Below are positions 6,789-9,466 of a stretch of DNA of 9,466 nt, piece by piece (position 1 is the first letter of the stretch; the number at the start of each line of letters is the position of its first letter). The translations under genes were made by a program, and so were the position numbers. Under the pieces are notes generated by a model, which saw only the letters and a list, made by a program, of their open reading frames with translations, was not told the DNA's origin and did not search any database. The stretch comes from Xanthobacteraceae bacterium. Lineage in GTDB: Bacteria; Pseudomonadota; Alphaproteobacteria; Rhizobiales; Xanthobacteraceae. The stretch lies in contig JASHXZ010000068.1 in the NCBI GenBank assembly GCA_030043285.1, positions 1-9,466 of the forward strand, in the 5' to 3' direction.

Positions 6789-7610
6789 ATGCAGGGGCTG
6801 ATGCACGGCAAGCGCGGGCTGATCATGGGGGTCGCCAACGATCATTCGATCGCCTGGGGGATTGCGCGAACCCTGGCCGTGCACGGCGCGCAGCTCGCCT
6901 TCACCTATCAGGGCGACGCGCTCGGCAAGCGGGTCAAGCCGCTCGCCGCCTCGGTCGGGGCCGATCTGGTGCTGCCGTGCGACGTCGAGGACATTGCCTC
7001 GGTGGACGCGGTGTTCGCCGAGCTGTCCCGCACCTGGGGCACCCTCGACTTTTTGGTCCACGCCATTGCGTTTTCCGACAAGACGCAGCTCGCCGGCCGC
7101 TATGCCGACACCACGCGCGAAAATTTTGTGCGCAGCATGGTGATCTCCTGCTTCGCGTTCACCGAGGCGGCCAAGCGCGCCGCCGCGATGATGACGAATG
7201 GCGGCGCCATGATCACGCTGACTTATAATGGCGGCCTGCGCGCGATGCCGAACTACAACACGATGGGCGTCGCCAAGGCTGCGCTGGAAGCTTCGGTGCG
7301 TTATCTCGCGGTCGATTTCGGCAAGGATCGCATCCGCGTCAACGCCATCTCGTCAGGACCGATCCGCACGCTGGCGGGCGCCGGCATCGGCGATGCGCGC
7401 ATGATGTTCGCTTTCCAGCAGCGCCATTCGCCGCTGCAGCGCGGCGTCACGCTCGACGAGCTCGGCGGCGCGGCGGTTTATCTGCTCTCCGACCTGTCGA
7501 CCGGCGTAACCGGCGAAATCCATTTCGTCGATTCCGGCTACAACGTCATCGCCATGCCGCAGCCGGACGCGCTGCGCGCCGATGCCAAGCAAGCGGAGTC
7601 GGGAAATTAG
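6789..7610 (+). CDS. fabI: Enoyl-ACP reductase (NADH) FabI
   Basis: 273 residues (E. coli 262). It reduces trans-2-enoyl-ACP to acyl-ACP, the last step of each fatty-acid elongation cycle. It is a short-chain-dehydrogenase fold with the FabI-type cofactor motif GVANDHSIAWGIA at 14-26 and CDVED at 64-68. HAIAFSDK at 91-98 follows. The catalytic set is Tyr146, Tyr156 and Lys163, seen in LTYNGG and NYNTMGVAKAALEASVRYLA, then VNAISSGPIRTLA. The spacing Tyr-X6-Lys and the numbering match E. coli FabI. The C-terminus carries about 10-15 residues beyond the core (QPDALRADAKQ). ATG 6789 is preferred, with AGGA 7 bases upstream; ATG 6801 is possible. E. coli Gly93, which lines the triclosan pocket, aligns with Ala94 here. 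Rhizobiales often have more than one FabI, so this may be one of two paralogues. Confidence 0.94.
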   Translation: MQGLMHGKRGLIMGVANDHSIAWGIARTLAVHGAQLAFTYQGDALGKRVKPLAASVGADLVLPCDVEDIASVDAVFAELSRTWGTLDFLVHAIAFSDKTQLAGRYADTTRENFVRSMVISCFAFTEAAKRAAAMMTNGGAMITLTYNGGLRAMPNYNTMGVAKAALEASVRYLAVDFGKDRIRVNAISSGPIRTLAGAGIGDARMMFAFQQRHSPLQRGVTLDELGGAAVYLLSDLSTGVTGEIHFVDSGYNVIAMPQPDALRADAKQAESGN

Positions 7611-7639
7611 GCCGTGTGCTCATGACATAGTGCGGCACA

Positions 7640-7680
7640 CACACAACAAAAGAGGAGGCCCCGGGGGTGACAGGGCCTCC
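7640..7680 (-). terminator. Likely rho-independent terminator of the outer-membrane protein gene
   Basis: An 8-bp perfect stem, GGAGGCCC (7654-7661) with GGGCCTCC (7673-7680), and an 11-base loop. Read on the minus strand the stem is followed by a T-rich tail (TCTTTTGTTGTGTG), as expected for termination about 86 bases after the barrel gene's stop codon. On the plus strand the stem is followed by AAAA, so it is a poorer terminator for fabI, though it may work in both directions. The rest of 7611-7766 shows nothing else clear. Confidence 0.65.
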
Positions 7681-7766
7681 AAAACGAGCGGGGCGACACG
7701 CGTTATGGGTGGTCAAAACGCGGCGATGTCGAACCGCCCGTCGCTAGCTGTGGCCGGCCCAGCCTC

Positions 7767-8546
7767 TCAATAGCGTGTGTTCACCGTGTTGTTGTTCCAG
7801 TTGAACCAATTGAACCGATAGTTCAGGCCGACCGTAACCATCTGAACATCGCGATCGTGGAGCGTGAAGACGTCACCCCCGATCACAGGAACGGCAAGCG
7901 GCACAGTCAGAGTCCGATCGTTCAACCCGAGAAAATCGTATTCAAGCCGTACCGACCAGTTGTCGGCAAACGCCCACTCGGCGCCGCCACCGACCAACCA
8001 GCCGCTGTCGTTATTACTGTTGGAAGTGGTAAGCGAGGCGCCTGTGGTGACGTTGGTGACCGTAAAACCGCTGTTGCCAATCCAACCGCCCCCGCCCTTG
8101 ACATAAAACAGAAAACGGTCGGCGGCATAGCCGACCCGCCCGGCCAACGTCGTTACCCATGTATTGTTGGACATGACGCGGAAGGTATCACCGGCGATCA
8201 CGACCCCGCCGCCGGAATTACTGTTATTCGCAGCCCAGTCGAAGTCAGCCTCAACGCCAAGGACAAAGTTGTTTATTTGATAGTTGGCGCCGATTTGACC
8301 GCCGCCGATGAACGTCGCCCCATTACCCTGATTGGTGATATCCAAGCCGAATAGAGTGTCGCTCACCGTGCGGTCGCTCCACCCGGCCCCCACGTTGCCG
8401 CCGATGTAGAAGCCGGTCCAGCTAAATGGCGGTGGGGTTGGGGCCGGGGCCGGCGGAGCCTTCACGGGCAGATCAGCGGCTCGAGCCGCCAGTGGCAGCA
8501 TCAGCGCCATCGAAAAACACAAGCCAGCATGCGCGATCTTTCTCAT
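7767..8546 (-). CDS. Outer-membrane beta-barrel protein, Omp25/Omp31-like
   Basis: 259 residues. A signal peptide (MRKIAHAGL, hydrophobic core, A-R-A at 21-23) is followed by ADLPVKAPPAPAPTPPP, a Pro-rich linker typical of this family. WTGFYIGGNVGAGW at 43-56 is the family's first-strand signature. Alternating hydrophobic/polar strands with Gly and aromatic girdles follow, for example NFVLGVEADFDW, AGRVGYAADRFLFYVKGGGGW, WLVGGGAEWAFADNWSVRLE and MVTVGLNYRFNW. This fits a small 8-strand barrel of the Omp25/RopB type that anchors the envelope and is abundant in Rhizobiales. The last strand ends at NYRF and is followed by an Asn-rich tail of about 14 residues ending in Tyr, so the usual terminal Phe is not the end of the chain. 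A strong ribosome site (GGGGGAG, 6 bases before ATG 8546) supports the start and high expression. It is a single gene with its own terminator and a long AT-richer upstream region. Confidence 0.88.
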   Translation of the reverse strand: MRKIAHAGLCFSMALMLPLAARAADLPVKAPPAPAPTPPPFSWTGFYIGGNVGAGWSDRTVSDTLFGLDITNQGNGATFIGGGQIGANYQINNFVLGVEADFDWAANNSNSGGGVVIAGDTFRVMSNNTWVTTLAGRVGYAADRFLFYVKGGGGWIGNSGFTVTNVTTGASLTTSNSNNDSGWLVGGGAEWAFADNWSVRLEYDFLGLNDRTLTVPLAVPVIGGDVFTLHDRDVQMVTVGLNYRFNWFNWNNNTVNTRY

Positions 8547-8649
8547 GGCATCTCCCCCAATGAGTCGCAGCTTGAGGCTACGCCCATTCGCGGCAGATGA
8601 TTCCTGGCGGAAGATGGAAGACGCGCGAATTTAAGCTGTTGTTGCTGTT

Positions 8650-8660
8650 TTGCGACGCAA
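8650..8660. promoter_or_regulatory. Short dyad upstream of the barrel gene (possible operator)
   Basis: TTGCG-A-CGCAA is a perfect 5-bp inverted repeat with a central base, 104 bases upstream of the barrel gene's ATG. A weak -10-like TAAATT (minus strand, 8628-8633) lies just downstream in the direction of transcription. The size fits an operator half-site pair but may be chance. Confidence 0.3.
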
Positions 8661-8713
8661 TTCTACGTAATATCTGGTAGTCCTCCGATGGTCCTCCTGT
8701 TGATAAAGTTTCG

Positions 8714-8743
8714 TATCTCTGCGTGTCTCTACGTATTTCTACG
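8714..8743. repeat. Three tandem 10-bp repeats upstream of the barrel gene
   Basis: TATCTCTGCG, TGTCTCTACG and TATTTCTACG stand head to tail (8714-8723, 8724-8733, 8734-8743), consensus TRTYTCTRCG. A related isolated copy, TTCTACGTA, is at 8661-8669. The unit of 10 bp is about one helical turn, so a protein could bind each copy on the same face. The array lies 7 bases after the flavin-monooxygenase stop codon (minus strand) and about 170-200 bases upstream of the barrel gene, which both read in the same direction. Confidence 0.7.
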
Positions 8744-8749
8744 AATCAC

Positions 8750-9466
8750 TCAAAGCTTGGCCAGATGCGGCATGACCTCGATGGTGAACAGGTCGAGCGA
8801 GCGTAGCGCGTCGTAAAGCGGCATGGTGCCGAGGAACAGATAGGTGAGCAGGTAATTGATGCCGAGTTCGGCAACCTGCCGCTCGATCTCGGCGCGCACG
8901 GTGGCCGGTGAGCCGGAGATCACGGTGCCGTCGGCGATGCACGCTTCGTAGTTCGCACCGCGCGGCGTGTTGAGCCGCGACGTCAGCGATGATGCGCCGG
9001 AGACGCCGTGCTTGTCGCGCAGCCAGTTGATGTGGACGAGATGCCGGTCCATGGCGGGCTTGGCGAAGCGGTGCGCCTCGGCGTCGGTATCGGCGACGAA
9101 GATGTGGCGCTGCACGCCGATGACGACGCCGCCGGGGAATTCGGCTTTCGGCTGCGCCGGGCTGCCGCGCTTGGCGTAGGCCGCCTTGAACGCCGCGATG
9201 TTGGCTTTGGCGAACGACGTCGGCCCGAGCGTGACATAATGCAAGCCGCGCTCGCCGCCCCAGGTCGAGCCGATCTCGTTCGATGAGGCGTACCAGAACG
9301 GCGGGTGCGGCTGCTGCAGCGGCCGCAACGCGATCGGCACGTTCTCGTAGACGAAGTGCTTGCCCTTGTAGGTCAGCGAATCCGTAGTCAGGCCGGCGCT
9401 GATGGCTGCGTACGCGTCCATGAAAATGTCGCGCGAATCGTCGTGCTCGACCTTGTGGTATCTGAG
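8750..9466 (-). CDS. LLM-class (luciferase-like) flavin-dependent monooxygenase, C-terminal part, cut by window edge
   Basis: An open frame from the window edge to TGA at 8750-8752 gives 238 residues, about two thirds of a usual protein of 350-380. It starts inside RYHKVEHDDSRDIFMDAY, so the N-terminal TIM-barrel strands are outside. Family marks seen are RPLQQPHPPFWYASSN, the strand-loop ERGLHYVTLGPTSF, HIFVADTDAEAHRFA, GTVISGSPATVRAEIERQ, and the closing GTMPLYDALRSLDLFTIEV-MPHL. Such enzymes use FMN (or F420) bound in a TIM barrel to oxidise small organic compounds; the substrate cannot be told from this part. The start codon is not in the window, and the ATG at 9421 is internal. The barrel gene follows in the same direction after 203 bases that hold their own regulatory-looking sequence, so co-transcription is doubtful. 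Confidence 0.9.
   Translation of the reverse strand, partial: LRYHKVEHDDSRDIFMDAYAAISAGLTTDSLTYKGKHFVYENVPIALRPLQQPHPPFWYASSNEIGSTWGGERGLHYVTLGPTSFAKANIAAFKAAYAKRGSPAQPKAEFPGGVVIGVQRHIFVADTDAEAHRFAKPAMDRHLVHINWLRDKHGVSGASSLTSRLNTPRGANYEACIADGTVISGSPATVRAEIERQVAELGINYLLTYLFLGTMPLYDALRSLDLFTIEVMPHLAKL

Noticed and set aside
8714..8743. Decamer array as a CRISPR
   Set aside because: Units are 10 bp and contiguous with no spacers.

Overview
The window is about 9.5 kb of GC-rich DNA that reads as chromosome of an alphaproteobacterium of the Rhizobiales (Bradyrhizobium / Rhodopseudomonas / Xanthobacteraceae-like). The reasons are an Irr-type iron regulator with the Cys-Pro heme motif, the irr-fabA-fabB-fabI gene order, an Omp25/Omp31-like barrel protein, and a palindromic intergenic repeat of a kind I associate with these genomes. 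The genus is inference. No rRNA, tRNA, CRISPR array, transposase or integrase was seen.

Layout. At 1-446 (minus) is the N-terminal part of a D-2-hydroxyacid dehydrogenase, cut by the window edge. After a roughly 300-base divergent spacer comes a secreted double-SH3-domain protein (748-1263, plus). Next is a large single gene (1364-4018, plus) coding for a TIR - STAND-type P-loop NTPase - TPR protein of about 884 residues. It looks like an accessory immune-type gene set between housekeeping genes, and its TPR part contains two copies of an exact 93-bp direct repeat. Convergent to it is irr (4099-4587, minus).

irr has its own sigma70-like promoter (4643-4670). Between it and fabA lies a nearly perfect GC palindrome (21-bp stem, 4-base loop, 4675-4720). 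Then follows the unsaturated fatty-acid cluster on the plus strand: fabA (4812-5339) makes and isomerises the 10-carbon enoyl-ACP, fabB (5417-6634) elongates it, and fabI (6789-7610) reduces enoyl-ACPs. A 106-bp imperfect palindrome sits between fabB and fabI.

On the minus strand, an outer-membrane beta-barrel gene (7767-8546) ends in a hairpin terminator. Its upstream region carries a short dyad and three tandem 10-bp repeats. The window closes with the C-terminal part of a luciferase-like (LLM) flavin monooxygenase (8750-9466, minus).

The most interesting item is the TIR-STAND-TPR gene. It has the architecture of bacterial NLR-like anti-phage sensors, keeps the predicted TIR catalytic glutamate and the NTPase motifs, and carries a sensor repeat that was recently duplicated or homogenised. 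Its role in defence is inference from architecture and position, not shown by the sequence alone.
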